The notes: generated by a model not told the origin, from the letters alone. 64,000 nucleotides of DNA from Bacteroidales bacterium (GCA_023229245.1 JALNZU010000004.1:62001-126000); one strand, 5' to 3'; shown: positions 52,958 through 63,036, counted from the first letter of the stretch. Numbers and translations are program-made.

Positions 52958-54787
52958 ATGAGAAAAGTTTTACTTGCAGTATTTATGATTCTTTTGTCTG
53001 TTGGATTAGTAGCACAAACTCCGCTACAAAAGCAATCTAAGGATGCCAGACAGGTTGTTATGAAGGCTACTAAAGCTGTTTCCGACTATCTGCCTGAATT
53101 TACGGGTGAGGCCAATCCTTATGTTTCTACTAATAAGGCCCCTGATATTGTTATTGGCAACACTCGTTACGACTTACCATCCAATGCTTCTGTTCCCAAT
53201 TTTACCTATATGCATCCCGATGGCACTATGGGTGCTGTTTGGACGTTTGGATTAGCCGATCCTTCTTTTCCGGAGCGTGGCACTGGATATAATTTTAATG
53301 ATGGCACTGCATGGAGGCCTGTTCCAACAGCCCGTATAGAACAAGCCCGGACAGGCTGGCCTAATTATCGCCCCTATGGGCCAAATGGTGAAATAGTTTG
53401 TACCCATACCGGTGGCACTGATGGACTGCTTTTTAGCTGGCGTGAAAACAAAGGCGAAGGCGACTGGAATTATTTTTATTTAACAGGGCCTGCCGGATAT
53501 GAAGACCTGCTGTGGCCTCGTCTGATTACTAGCGGTGAATCGCATGATGTGATACATGTGATAGCAGCAGTTGATGCTACTTATCAAGGATTAGAAGGAG
53601 CTTTGTTGTATAGCCGTTCGTTTGATGGTGGACAAACCTGGGATCCCCAAAATGCAATATTACCTGGGCTGGCAGCCGGTGAGATATATGGAGTAGGAGG
53701 TGATGTGTATGCATGGGCCGAACCACAAGGTGAAACATTGGCATTTACTTTTGGCGATTTTTTAGCCGATGGGATCGTACTGAAATCAACCGATAACGGT
53801 GATAGCTGGGAGAGTATGAAATATTATGAAGCACCTATACCGGCATTTGGAAACCAGACAGAACTTCCGCCACACGGTGGATTGGATGGGCATCAGCATG
53901 CAGTGCTCGACGATCAAGGTAGAGTTCATGTGTCTGTAGGACGAATGGTGTTAGCAGCCGATGGAACGGGTGGAGGCTTTAATTATTATCCCTACTCTAA
54001 TGGATTGCTCTACTGGAACGAAACTATGCCTCCAATGGATAGCACTGCACTAACCGATAGCATACTGAATCTGGTAAACGTAAATCCAATGTACCTTTTG
54101 GCTGAAGTATTTGATAATGAAATAGATGATATAGTTGGAGTAGCAAGATATCAGGCCTCCCTGACTTCAATGCCCCAACTGGTTTTCGACTATGATACCA
54201 AGATCATGTATGCATTTTATTCAGCCCTCACTCTGGGCTTCGAATCAGCTACCGAACTCAACTATCGCCATATCTGGATGAGATTTAGTGAAGACTATGG
54301 CGCAACCTGGAGCGATCAAGTAGACCTGACAGGAGACGTGTTCCATATGTTCTCCGAATGTGTATGGCCGTCTGCATCACCTACTATATCAGATAAAGTA
54401 CATATTATATATCAATCGGATAATATGCCGGGTAATGCAGTACGCTTTGAAGAGCATGGTGTAAACGATAATGATATAGTCTATCTGTCGGTAAATGTAG
54501 TTGTAGGACTCATCGAACAGCCTGCAAGTATATTATCTATCGAACAGCTATGGCCTAACCCAGCTACCAACGAAACAAAAGTGATAGTCAATGTGAACAA
54601 GCCGGTAAAAGCCGAGATCAGCGTAGTGAATTTAGTAGGGCAAGAAGTGTTTTCTAACAGCCTTATGTTAGGATATTCAGGCCCTCATAATATACGCCTT
54701 GATTTAGAAGACTATAAGAGCGGGATTTATTTCGTCAGGATAAAAGCCGGTGCTTCAGCTTCTGTGAAAAAATTAGTGATTAACTAA
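52958..54787 (+). CDS. T9SS-secreted sialidase-like beta-propeller protein
   Basis: A 609-residue secreted protein. Signal peptide (1-19), then a six-bladed-propeller-like body (about 60-510) marked by BNR/Asp-box motifs SFDGGQTWDP, STDNGDSWES and SEDYGATWSD, and a type A T9SS sorting domain starting WPNPATNET (last ~75 residues) and ending in KKLVIN. Asp boxes are typical of sialidases but also of many non-enzymatic propellers. I see no clear Arg triad, so enzymatic activity is not claimed. It has the best-formed promoter in the window and its own terminator, so it is an independently expressed surface or released protein. Confidence 0.87.
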   Translation: MRKVLLAVFMILLSVGLVAQTPLQKQSKDARQVVMKATKAVSDYLPEFTGEANPYVSTNKAPDIVIGNTRYDLPSNASVPNFTYMHPDGTMGAVWTFGLADPSFPERGTGYNFNDGTAWRPVPTARIEQARTGWPNYRPYGPNGEIVCTHTGGTDGLLFSWRENKGEGDWNYFYLTGPAGYEDLLWPRLITSGESHDVIHVIAAVDATYQGLEGALLYSRSFDGGQTWDPQNAILPGLAAGEIYGVGGDVYAWAEPQGETLAFTFGDFLADGIVLKSTDNGDSWESMKYYEAPIPAFGNQTELPPHGGLDGHQHAVLDDQGRVHVSVGRMVLAADGTGGGFNYYPYSNGLLYWNETMPPMDSTALTDSILNLVNVNPMYLLAEVFDNEIDDIVGVARYQASLTSMPQLVFDYDTKIMYAFYSALTLGFESATELNYRHIWMRFSEDYGATWSDQVDLTGDVFHMFSECVWPSASPTISDKVHIIYQSDNMPGNAVRFEEHGVNDNDIVYLSVNVVVGLIEQPASILSIEQLWPNPATNETKVIVNVNKPVKAEISVVNLVGQEVFSNSLMLGYSGPHNIRLDLEDYKSGIYFVRIKAGASASVKKLVIN

Positions 54788-54835
54788 TCGCATCAGATAA
54801 ATGAGCGATACAGTGTATCGTAAAATTATTCAACA

Positions 54836-54878
54836 ATAAGGCTGGCCGATTTTTTGGCCGGCCTTTTTCAATGGAAAT
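54836..54878 (+). terminator. Rho-independent terminator after the T9SS propeller gene
   Basis: AAGGCTGGCC pairs with GGCCGGCCTT (one G-U pair) around a short GATTTTTT loop and is followed by a T run. Confidence 0.85.
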
Positions 54879-54969
54879 ATCTTAGGAGCTTGATTATTTC
54901 TGGTCATAGCTGATACACTAATTTGTTTAGCCTGACATCATTGGTTGAATTGCGCCTATGAAAATCGTT

Positions 54970-55746
54970 CTAACCGAATATCCCGCTTACTAAGCCGCCG
55001 TCATGGCTGATCGTCTGCCCGGTTACATAGCGTGCATGAGGTGAAAGCAGCCAGACAGCCAGACTGGCCATATCAGTGGCTTCACCCATTTTGCCCATGG
55101 GAATTTGTTTGATAAATTCTTCCTTAGCTTCTTGTTCACTCATACCTGTGAGAGCTGACTTTTTCAGAAATAGACGTTGCATGGCAGATGTGTTATGATA
55201 GCCGGGGGCTAGTATATTCAAAGTGATGTTCTCTGAGGCTACTTCTTGGGCAAGACTTTTCACAAAGCCTACTACTGCTAATCGCAACGAATTGCTTAAA
55301 ACTAAATTCTCAACCGGCTGCTTGACCGAAACGCTTTCAATAAATACTATGCGGCCATAGTTGTTTTTGATAAAGACTGGCATCATTTGTTGAATAAGGG
55401 TCACTTTCCAACGTAAGACCTGCTGATAGGCTTCATCCCAACTATTGATATCCATCTCCAAGAAAGCACCCGCTGCCGGACCAGCAGCATTGACTATCAA
55501 ACCATCAGGCCTTTTTTGACTTGAGATATGAAGTATCTCCTGTTGAATATCAAGACGGGTGATATCACCTGTTAAAATCTGAAGCTTTTCGGGATGATCC
55601 CTCTTGAAATCATTCATCACCTGTTCGGTACGTGCAATAGCCAACACCTCTGCACCTTCCTGCAAAAGCTTCTCGGCTATAGCCCGACCAAATCCGCTGC
55701 CTGCACCGGTTACTATGAAAAATTTATTGGCAAGATATAAATCCAT
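54970..55746 (-). CDS. SDR-family oxidoreductase lacking the YxxxK motif
   Basis: A 258-residue cytosolic short-chain dehydrogenase/reductase fold. The cofactor loop TGAGSGFG and NAAG motif are normal. The Ser of the catalytic set lies in IESVSVKQ, but at the expected Tyr and Lys of YxxxK the sequence is Leu150 and Leu154 (VLSNSLRLAVVG). Related SDR proteins with SNxLR in this position exist in several phyla, so it may be a distinct subgroup with altered chemistry. ATG 55746 (MDLYLANKF) is preferred, because a -7 box at 55762-55769 overlaps the longer frame. The substrate is unknown. Confidence 0.9.
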   Translation of the reverse strand: MDLYLANKFFIVTGAGSGFGRAIAEKLLQEGAEVLAIARTEQVMNDFKRDHPEKLQILTGDITRLDIQQEILHISSQKRPDGLIVNAAGPAAGAFLEMDINSWDEAYQQVLRWKVTLIQQMMPVFIKNNYGRIVFIESVSVKQPVENLVLSNSLRLAVVGFVKSLAQEVASENITLNILAPGYHNTSAMQRLFLKKSALTGMSEQEAKEEFIKQIPMGKMGEATDMASLAVWLLSPHARYVTGQTISHDGGLVSGIFG

Positions 55747-55761
55747 TTGAATGTATTTTTG

Positions 55762-55769
55762 CAAAAATA
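55762..55769 (-). promoter_or_regulatory. -7 box (TATTTTTG) for the SDR gene
   Basis: Minus-strand TATTTTTG followed by C, 15 bp before ATG 55746. It overlaps the longest frame, which starts at 55764, and thus decides the start. Confidence 0.6.
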
Positions 55770-55937
55770 TCTATTTCATTTGAATAGAATGACACCAACC
55801 AAATCAAGACAATAATATGCACAAACGTATGCATGCAGTTTAACTGACTACCTTTATCAATAACTATAGAATACAGGCAGATGTGGTGACTGTGTTGTGC
55901 CATCAGAGTATGCGTGAAGTCAGGCCAGCAACTTATC

Positions 55938-58181
55938 TTATTTCTGATCCCAGATAGATTCGCTCAGTTCAAAACTTGCAGATAAAGTGTTATCCGAGCT
56001 TCCACCAATCATCACAATAAAATCACCTTTTTCGGCTCCCCATCGCATATCGGCATCGTAAAAGGAGAGCTTATCCCTGCTGATATCAAAATATATAGTG
56101 CTGCTTTCACCAGGTATGAGAGTTATTTTCCGGAAATCTTTCAACTCTTTAACAGCTCGTGTTACCGATGCAACAGGATCATGTATATATAATTGTACTA
56201 CTTCTTCACCTGCATAAGCTCCGGTATTTGTAATGGTAATATACGCTTGAATGGTATCATTGGCTCCCATCTTGTTTTGACTTAGTTTTAAGTCATTATA
56301 TTCAAAAGTGGTATAGCTGAGGCCATATCCAAACGCATAAAGTGGTTCATTTGAAATGTCAAGATATTTAGAGGTGTATTTATTATCTGGATCAAACGGT
56401 CGTCCGGTATTTTTCATATTGTAATGAATAGGTATTTGTCCTACGCTTTTCGGGAATGTCATGGGTAGTTTGCCTGATGGGTTGTAATTTCCTGTCAACA
56501 CATCTGTAATGGCATTTCCTGAGCTTGTTCCAAGAAACCATGCCTGTATTAAGGCATTAGTGTTATTGGCCAGCCAGTTAAGAGTTAAAGGGCGGCCGCT
56601 CATAATTACTGTTATCACGGGTTTGCCGGTAGAGTGAATTGCTTTTGCTAGTTCTTCCTGTACACCGGGCAGCTTAATATCCGATCGGCTGGCTGCTTCC
56701 CCGCTCATCCAATAACTCTCACCTAATGCCAGTATAATCACGTCAGCCTGTAGTGCCGATTTAATAGCTTGTGCAAAGCTTGATCTGTCGGATGAGTTTA
56801 TGTCACACCCTTTCTCAACTAAAATTTTCGTATGTGGGAGTTGAGCTTTCAGGCCTTCATACAGTGTTACTGCTTTAGTCCAGTCGCCGGCAGCCGACCA
56901 GCTACCTATAAGCTCGCGTCTTCCATCGGCTAACGGCCCTATGAGGGCGATACGTTTGACTTCCTTGCTTAATGGGAGAAGTTGTCCATCATTTTTTAAT
57001 AAGACTATAGATTTTCTGGCCATATCGCGGGCAGCTTCTATAAATTCCTCCCTCATCACTTCATTTTTCTCCCGTTGCGGGTTGCTATATCTGAAAGGAT
57101 CGTCAAAAAGTCCTAATTCAAATTTTATTTTTAATATGCGTTTTACCGCTTTATTGATCATTTGTTCACTCACTAAGCCTTTTTTCACTAGATCGGGTAG
57201 TGCTTTCTGATAGAATCCTGATTGCATATCCATATCTACGCCGGCTTGTAGTGCTATTTTTGCTGCTTCGGCAGTGTCAGCGGCTACTCCATGGTGCAAT
57301 AACTCCATGATAGCTGTATAATCAGTAACGACGAATCCATCAAATCCCCATTCATCACGAAGTATTTGGGTCATCAGAAAATGATTGGCTGTTGCGGGGA
57401 TGCCGTTCAGATCGTTGAATGATGTCATTACCGTTTTTACTCCGGCATCAATAGCTGCTTTATAGGGTGGCAGGAATGTTTCGCGCAGTCGTCGTTCCGA
57501 CATATCTACGCTATGATAATCACGTCCGGCCTGACTATCGCCATATGCTGCAAAATGCTTGATAGTTGCAGCCATAGTATTCACAGCAGTCAGATCATCT
57601 CCCTGAAACCCTCTGACACGGGCTGCCGTGATTTGTGAAGCAAGCCATGGGTCTTCTCCTGCTCCTTCAACAACTCTACCCCAACGAGGGTCAATACTGA
57701 TATCGGCCATAGGCGCAAACGTCCAATGAAGACCTTCAGCAGTTGCTTCAATAGCTGCAATTCGTGCCGATCGTTCAATAGCTTCTAAATCCCAGCTTGA
57801 AGCTTCGGCTATGGGTACAGGAAAAATAGTACGATGGCCATGGATAACGTCATATCCAAATAATAAGGGAATTTTTAAACGAGAATGACTGATAGCAAGC
57901 TCCTGAAGATAGCGGGTGTAGTCGGCACCATATGCATTAAAAATAGCTCCCACCCGACCATCCCGAATGTCTTGCTCGTACTCCTTGCGGATGAAAGCTC
58001 CGGTTTGATCCATATCACTTGTGAATAAAGTCAACTGACCGACTTTTTCTTCTAAGGTCATCAAACCTAACACAGAATCCGCCTTCATATCAATGATGTC
58101 TGATGGTGTTTGCAGTGATGGGCTACAGCTTATAAGGATCAGCGAAAGCAAAAAATAAAAAAGATTGAATGGTTTCAACAT
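55938..58181 (-). CDS. GH3 beta-glucosidase lipoprotein
   Basis: A 747-residue lipoprotein (lipobox LILISC, Cys19) with the full BglX-type plan: GH3 N-terminal barrel (~40-370), GH3 C-terminal alpha/beta sandwich (~390-620) and a fibronectin-III-like domain (~650-735). The nucleophile is Asp287 in GFVVTDYTAIM. Typical segments are LTLEEKVGQLT, IKHFAAYGDSQAGRDY and IGPLADGRRELIGSW. It releases glucose from beta-linked oligosaccharides. It follows the GH144-type gene by 17 bp, which suggests it processes sophoro-oligosaccharides made by that enzyme. Lipidation keeps it at the membrane facing the periplasm or surface. Confidence 0.93.
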   Translation of the reverse strand: MLKPFNLFYFLLSLILISCSPSLQTPSDIIDMKADSVLGLMTLEEKVGQLTLFTSDMDQTGAFIRKEYEQDIRDGRVGAIFNAYGADYTRYLQELAISHSRLKIPLLFGYDVIHGHRTIFPVPIAEASSWDLEAIERSARIAAIEATAEGLHWTFAPMADISIDPRWGRVVEGAGEDPWLASQITAARVRGFQGDDLTAVNTMAATIKHFAAYGDSQAGRDYHSVDMSERRLRETFLPPYKAAIDAGVKTVMTSFNDLNGIPATANHFLMTQILRDEWGFDGFVVTDYTAIMELLHHGVAADTAEAAKIALQAGVDMDMQSGFYQKALPDLVKKGLVSEQMINKAVKRILKIKFELGLFDDPFRYSNPQREKNEVMREEFIEAARDMARKSIVLLKNDGQLLPLSKEVKRIALIGPLADGRRELIGSWSAAGDWTKAVTLYEGLKAQLPHTKILVEKGCDINSSDRSSFAQAIKSALQADVIILALGESYWMSGEAASRSDIKLPGVQEELAKAIHSTGKPVITVIMSGRPLTLNWLANNTNALIQAWFLGTSSGNAITDVLTGNYNPSGKLPMTFPKSVGQIPIHYNMKNTGRPFDPDNKYTSKYLDISNEPLYAFGYGLSYTTFEYNDLKLSQNKMGANDTIQAYITITNTGAYAGEEVVQLYIHDPVASVTRAVKELKDFRKITLIPGESSTIYFDISRDKLSFYDADMRWGAEKGDFIVMIGGSSDNTLSASFELSESIWDQK

Positions 58182-58198
58182 GATTTTATAAGATTAGT

Positions 58199-60178
58199 TT
58201 ATGATGAGGTTTTATTGCGAATAGAGAATCCTAATTTAGATAGGGCTTGTTGAATTTCGGGTGCCGACATGAACAACTCCCATATCAGGCCGCTACGGTA
58301 GTTTTCTATCATCACTACTACAGGTCCTTGATCAATAGCTAAATATGCGTTGCTCCACCATGCTTCTGTAGGATTGAACGCATCTTTGAATCCATATTGA
58401 CCCCATACCTTATCGCCTACTATAAAATAAAAGTGTCGAAGTGCCTGTAATGAGTATTCAGGTGTGTAGGGCATTGAGCTTAAAGCGGCGGTAGGACTTA
58501 TAGTTCCATTATCATATCTGGGTTCATGTACTCCATATCCGGTAGGCTCATCGCTGGCTGTTAAACCCCAGCATTGGGCATCATACCCGATAAAGTCATG
58601 CGGATTATGGATGCAGTATGATCGGTTGATCAAACTATGATGCTGGTTTTGCTCCCAATAATTGCCATATGTATCTGCCAGTTCACGTGGGTCTAACCCT
58701 AAAAATGAATAATGGCTGAAAAATAATGGCCCGCCATAGTCCACCCCAAGTGGTAAGACAATATCATAAAAACTTTTACCATTAGTAATAGCTCCATTAT
58801 CAGCCCAACCTTGATGATATACTTCAGGCTCTATCCCGAATTTTACGGAAGATGCCGCTATGATATATGTTATTAGTGCTTCGTTATATCCTTTGATAGG
58901 CAGATTGACGGCCCATTGGTGAGTGGGCGACCAATGCCAGTACAACACTTTTTGCCCGTCGCGTGTAAACCAATTCCATTCAATCTCGTCCAGCATCTGG
59001 TTGATGCGCTCGATTATTTCCGTTTCTTTTTGATTTCCGGAATTTAAATACTGGCGTAGGCTTATCAATCCGGCTGCCATAAATGAGGTTTCAACCAAAT
59101 CGGCTCCATCGTCATATTGGCTGAAAGGATATACTTTACCTGTGGCACCATTCATCCAATGAGGCCATGCACCATGGAAACGATCTGCCTGTTGCAGGAA
59201 ATCCGTTAGTTTATCAAAACGTTCTATAGCGTCATGGCGTTCTATCCAACCACGTTCGATACCGCATATCAAAGCCATCAATCCAAAGCCACTCCCTCCG
59301 GTAGTGACAAGATCGCCCGAAGTGCTACGCTCGCGTGCCATATAGCTGATAGGATGAGCAAAATCAAAGAAATATTTTAAAGTTTGCTGCTGTACCAAAT
59401 CAAGCAAAGCCTGATCATCCATTAAAGGAAATTTTAAGCTCGGGTCTAAACCAGTATGGAAAACACCGGTAAACCCATCAAAATGAGATCCGTCGGCAGC
59501 TTGTATATTGCTTGAAAAGCGGATATGATAAGACTGATAGTAGTCTAATGGCGCAATATTTTGTATCTGTAGCTTGGTTTTGTCTTCCGACAGATTTGCA
59601 ACACATGCCACAAAAGGGGTGAAGGATATATGTTCTGAGGCTTGAAAATCTGTTATAGGAGATGAAAAAACAGCTTCAATCCTTAGAGAATCGAATGGAA
59701 TATTTCTTGGAATATGCGCATCAATCATAGAAATACCGTTTACCGAAAGAGATACAAGTTGAAGTTTCTGTTTTTCGGTTGTGAAATAGAACGAAGCCCC
59801 ATCGAATCTTTCGCCATTCTTTCCTGTCAGAGTGTTTGATATCTCAAAAGTGTGATAGGTTTCGTTTTCTAAGGGCTCTTTTGCTGTGATTTGTATCTTT
59901 TTAATATCATCAGCAAAGGAAAATTCTAATTCATTCGTTTGATTGGCGCTGTAAAGTTTGATGCTTTTTACCACACTTAAGCTATCTAAAGCTGCTGAAA
60001 ATTTAAGGCTAAAGCTTGGATTTACCGGGATAACCTGAGTGTTTTCACCGGGTTTTAAGTTGATTTCTCCCACTTTTATGTATGTCAGTTGAATGATATT
60101 CTTTGTGTGGTCATCTGTTATTTTGTTGCAGGCAACCAGACAAAGCAGCATATATATGCACAAAATTTTTCGGGTCAT
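58199..60178 (-). CDS. GH144-type (glucoamylase-family domain) beta-1,2-glucanase candidate, lipoprotein
   Basis: A 659-residue lipoprotein (lipobox LVAC, Cys17 from ATG 60178, which gives a better signal peptide than 60229). The first ~200 residues hold Ig-like sandwiches (LTGKNGERFDGASFYFTT). The rest is an (alpha/alpha)6 barrel of the Glycoamylase family (PF10091-like), with LVTTGGSGFGLMALICGIERGW, AWPHWMNGATGKVYPF, PLFFSHYSFLGLDPREL and YTPEYSLQALRHFY. GH144 is built on this domain and its characterised Bacteroidota members act on beta-1,2-glucan. Placement next to a GH3 beta-glucosidase supports that substrate. Catalytic residues were not assigned. Confidence 0.85.
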   Translation of the reverse strand: MTRKILCIYMLLCLVACNKITDDHTKNIIQLTYIKVGEINLKPGENTQVIPVNPSFSLKFSAALDSLSVVKSIKLYSANQTNELEFSFADDIKKIQITAKEPLENETYHTFEISNTLTGKNGERFDGASFYFTTEKQKLQLVSLSVNGISMIDAHIPRNIPFDSLRIEAVFSSPITDFQASEHISFTPFVACVANLSEDKTKLQIQNIAPLDYYQSYHIRFSSNIQAADGSHFDGFTGVFHTGLDPSLKFPLMDDQALLDLVQQQTLKYFFDFAHPISYMARERSTSGDLVTTGGSGFGLMALICGIERGWIERHDAIERFDKLTDFLQQADRFHGAWPHWMNGATGKVYPFSQYDDGADLVETSFMAAGLISLRQYLNSGNQKETEIIERINQMLDEIEWNWFTRDGQKVLYWHWSPTHQWAVNLPIKGYNEALITYIIAASSVKFGIEPEVYHQGWADNGAITNGKSFYDIVLPLGVDYGGPLFFSHYSFLGLDPRELADTYGNYWEQNQHHSLINRSYCIHNPHDFIGYDAQCWGLTASDEPTGYGVHEPRYDNGTISPTAALSSMPYTPEYSLQALRHFYFIVGDKVWGQYGFKDAFNPTEAWWSNAYLAIDQGPVVVMIENYRSGLIWELFMSAPEIQQALSKLGFSIRNKTSS

Positions 60179-60254
60179 CAAATTGTAAGATGGGATAAAA
60201 AGGGGACGGAATACCGTCCCCTGTATCAAAGTGTTTACCTCAAAAGCTGTATTA

Positions 60255-61505
60255 TCACGGCTTTTCTGAGTTATACATGAGTTGTATTTCGGTTTCTGTC
60301 AGTACTTTATGGAAGACTCGCACATCGTCTAATAGTCCTTTAAAGTGATTGGCATCAGGGAAGTTATATCCTCCCCATGGCTCTTCACTCCAGAGTGAGC
60401 CGGCTCTTGACTGAATAAAGCCAAAAGCAAGGTCATTCTTCACATCGGGCATTTGTCCGGCATATTTCATGCCTACTACTGTTCGTTTTATGTCTTCTTC
60501 TGGCCATAGGTTAAAGTCAAAGCTCTTCATTTTTTCGCCATTATAATATAAGGTACCTTTTTTCATGGCTCCGTCGAAGGTGTATATTACCTGTAGCCAC
60601 TTATCTTTGAGCATGGATATCATATCATCCAATGGTATAGATTTGGCAAAGTCCCATCCCATCCATCCGCCAGTTTCGTTGTAAGTGGCTTCAGCCGGAA
60701 ACCACATATCTTCGGCGGCAGTAGAGCCATCGGCCATTTCGTATTGTATAGCGAACTTAGCACCGTCAAATCCTCCAAACATCTCAAATTGAAGCCCGAA
60801 GAATGCACCAATTCCCATTACAAAATGTCCTTTTCCCTGATCAGCGGCTTTCACCCAAAATGAAATAGTAAAGTCATTGGTGTTTATCAACTGATCACCG
60901 TTAGGAATTTCTATGATACTTGTAGTACCATTGAAGCTTGCTGCTTTACCTGCATTTTCATTGCGTGAGTTTACATAGGTAATATCAACTATCCCATCGT
61001 TATACGGATTAAATTTTCCAAGGGCATCAGTGGCATCACCGTCAAAGTTCCAGTGTGCTACTACACCTGAGGGAGCAAAAGTTCCAATTGTAGTGAAGCT
61101 ACGTTCAAAACCTGAGAGAGTCTTTTGCTCGGTTGACTGGATCGCATCGCTAAAGCTAAGCTTGTAGAGCGTTCCCGTTCCAAGGGTGGTCTTGGGTTTA
61201 ATTGTGATCGTAGCCTCCGACACACTAATGTCTAACTCAATCTTTGTCTGGTCGTAGTCTTGTGTCAACGTAATGCTGGATGCATTGGCAGTTTGGGCAT
61301 CAATATTCGTAGAAAATGTAGCAACTATAGTAGGTTCGACCGGAACAGTAGTAGGCGAAGTGGCACTGTTTAGGTCAATATCGCCTGAAACTAAAGCTGA
61401 TAGAGTGAGTTCTTTAGGCTCTTCTTCTTTTTTGCAAGCCTGAAAAAGGATCGCGCTAGCTGTAACAGCTGCAAGTAACATTAAAATAAATTTATTGATT
61501 TTCAT
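60255..61505 (-). CDS. LamG/concanavalin-like surface lipoprotein
   Basis: A 416-residue lipoprotein (lipobox LFQAC, Cys24). Residues ~35-140 are an Ig-like domain (VEPTIVATFSTNIDAQTANASSITL) similar to the one in the next gene. The remainder is a LamG-type jelly roll (VVAHWNFDGDATDALG, FTISFWVKAADQGKGHFVMG, LLDDVRVFHKVLTETEIQLMYN). Such proteins follow SusD in many loci and are thought to bind glycan at the surface. Ligand binding is inferred. It is located between the SusD and GH144-type genes, 39 bp after the former and 76 bp before the latter. Confidence 0.88.
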   Translation of the reverse strand: MKINKFILMLLAAVTASAILFQACKKEEEPKELTLSALVSGDIDLNSATSPTTVPVEPTIVATFSTNIDAQTANASSITLTQDYDQTKIELDISVSEATITIKPKTTLGTGTLYKLSFSDAIQSTEQKTLSGFERSFTTIGTFAPSGVVAHWNFDGDATDALGKFNPYNDGIVDITYVNSRNENAGKAASFNGTTSIIEIPNGDQLINTNDFTISFWVKAADQGKGHFVMGIGAFFGLQFEMFGGFDGAKFAIQYEMADGSTAAEDMWFPAEATYNETGGWMGWDFAKSIPLDDMISMLKDKWLQVIYTFDGAMKKGTLYYNGEKMKSFDFNLWPEEDIKRTVVGMKYAGQMPDVKNDLAFGFIQSRAGSLWSEEPWGGYNFPDANHFKGLLDDVRVFHKVLTETEIQLMYNSEKP

Positions 61506-61544
61506 GGTATAAAAGATTAATTGGGTTAATAAAATGTATGAGTG

Positions 61545-63026
61545 TTAATTCCAGTTTGGATTTTGTGTTAGAGTTCCTTGTGAAATATCTATTTCATTTT
61601 GTGGGATAGGGAGTAATTCATCTCTTCCCTGTTTAAAGCCTAGTGGGCCTAAAACTGTAGGAGCTGATCCTGTGCGTATGAGGTCCCAATATCTGTGGCC
61701 TTCCAATGCAAGTTCAACTCTGCGTTCATGCAAGATAATGTTTCGTAGCTCGTCTTTATTTAGTGTATTGATATCAGGTAATATATTTGGATCGTTGTTT
61801 CTTGCCCTTTGTCTGATACGGTTTAGGTATGTCAGGGCTTCTGCCGGGCGATTGGTTTCGTTTAACGCTTCAGCGGCTATGAGCAGTACATCAGCAAAGC
61901 GGATGATCCGTCGGTTATGTCCAAACTGTGTAGAAGTGTTTTCTCCGCTTATCCACACTTTTCGGTTATAGCACTCACGTTCGATGATATTTCCATCTGC
62001 GTCATAAATAAAGTCGGGAGTTGATCCGTCGCCTAATATAGTGACTCCGTCAATGACATCTCCTAAGTCAATGATAGTTGCTTTTAGTCGTGGATCATCG
62101 GGTTCAAAGGCTGCCCGCAGTTCTTCTGACGGCCTGTTGAAGCCCCAGCCACGGTTGGGAGTACCTCTGACCCCTTGAGTGTTGGCATATTGATTTCCAA
62201 AGCTGCCTTCTATGGCGATAGCCCCTATCTCAAACACCGATTCAACCCCATGCTCACCTTGTTCGCCGTTGGCATCAAGAAAATTAGGTTCCAAATCATA
62301 AAACTGACTGCCGTTGATAACTTCAAGAGCGTATTGGGCAGCTTTAGGATAGTCGTGCTGAAACAGATAAACTTTTGCTAACAGAGCTTTAGCAGCTCCT
62401 TTAGTGGCACGCCCCAACTCATCACTCCCATATTCTGATTTTTCGGGAAGGGCAAGGATGGCACTCAATAAGTCGTTTTCAACACGGGTATAGATCAGAG
62501 CTGCTTCGCTACGTTCGAGTTTGAGCGGTGGATGTGTTGTCTCTACCAACGGAACCGCACCCCAGGCTCTGACAAGATCAAAATAGTAAAGGGCACGTAA
62601 AAACTTAGCCTCTGCCATATACCGCTCTTTAAGATCTGGTTCCATAGCAATTTCAGCTAAGTTCTCAATAACTACATTAGCTCGTTTGATACCTTCGTAA
62701 AGTGCAGCCCACCAACGATCCAAACCGTCTTGAGTAGGTGTGATAGTGAAATTATCATAAGGCCCTACCGTGTTTAATGCATCATTATGGTTGCTGCCTT
62801 TGTATGCATCATCCGACATAATATCTAATATCGGAAAACCGCCGGAATGATAATGCCAGTTGCGAAGAGTAGCATATACTGCATTGGTTGCCAACAGAGC
62901 ATCTTCGGCAGTAAGGGGGAAGGCCTCTTGTGTGAGTACTCCCTGCGGATTAATGTCTAAAAAGTCATTGCACGAGCTAAGGATCAATAATAAGATACCT
63001 ACGACTATAAATGGGATTTTTTTCAT
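61545..63026 (-). CDS. SusD/RagB family nutrient-binding lipoprotein
   Basis: A 493-residue lipoprotein (lipobox LSSC, Cys19 from ATG 63026; the longer frame from 63119 lacks a signal peptide and overlaps susC). SusD hallmarks are FLDINPQGVLTQEAFP near the start, YMAEAKFLRALYYFDLVRAWGAVPL, and RFADVLLIAAEALNETNRPAEALTYLNRIRQRA and ERRVELALEGHRYWDLIRTG in the C-terminal half. It is the canonical SusD type, different from the group-2 SusD at 38980. It starts 10 bp after the susC stop. Confidence 0.96.
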   Translation of the reverse strand: MKKIPFIVVGILLLILSSCNDFLDINPQGVLTQEAFPLTAEDALLATNAVYATLRNWHYHSGGFPILDIMSDDAYKGSNHNDALNTVGPYDNFTITPTQDGLDRWWAALYEGIKRANVVIENLAEIAMEPDLKERYMAEAKFLRALYYFDLVRAWGAVPLVETTHPPLKLERSEAALIYTRVENDLLSAILALPEKSEYGSDELGRATKGAAKALLAKVYLFQHDYPKAAQYALEVINGSQFYDLEPNFLDANGEQGEHGVESVFEIGAIAIEGSFGNQYANTQGVRGTPNRGWGFNRPSEELRAAFEPDDPRLKATIIDLGDVIDGVTILGDGSTPDFIYDADGNIIERECYNRKVWISGENTSTQFGHNRRIIRFADVLLIAAEALNETNRPAEALTYLNRIRQRARNNDPNILPDINTLNKDELRNIILHERRVELALEGHRYWDLIRTGSAPTVLGPLGFKQGRDELLPIPQNEIDISQGTLTQNPNWN

Positions 63027-63036
63027 GATCTTGGAT

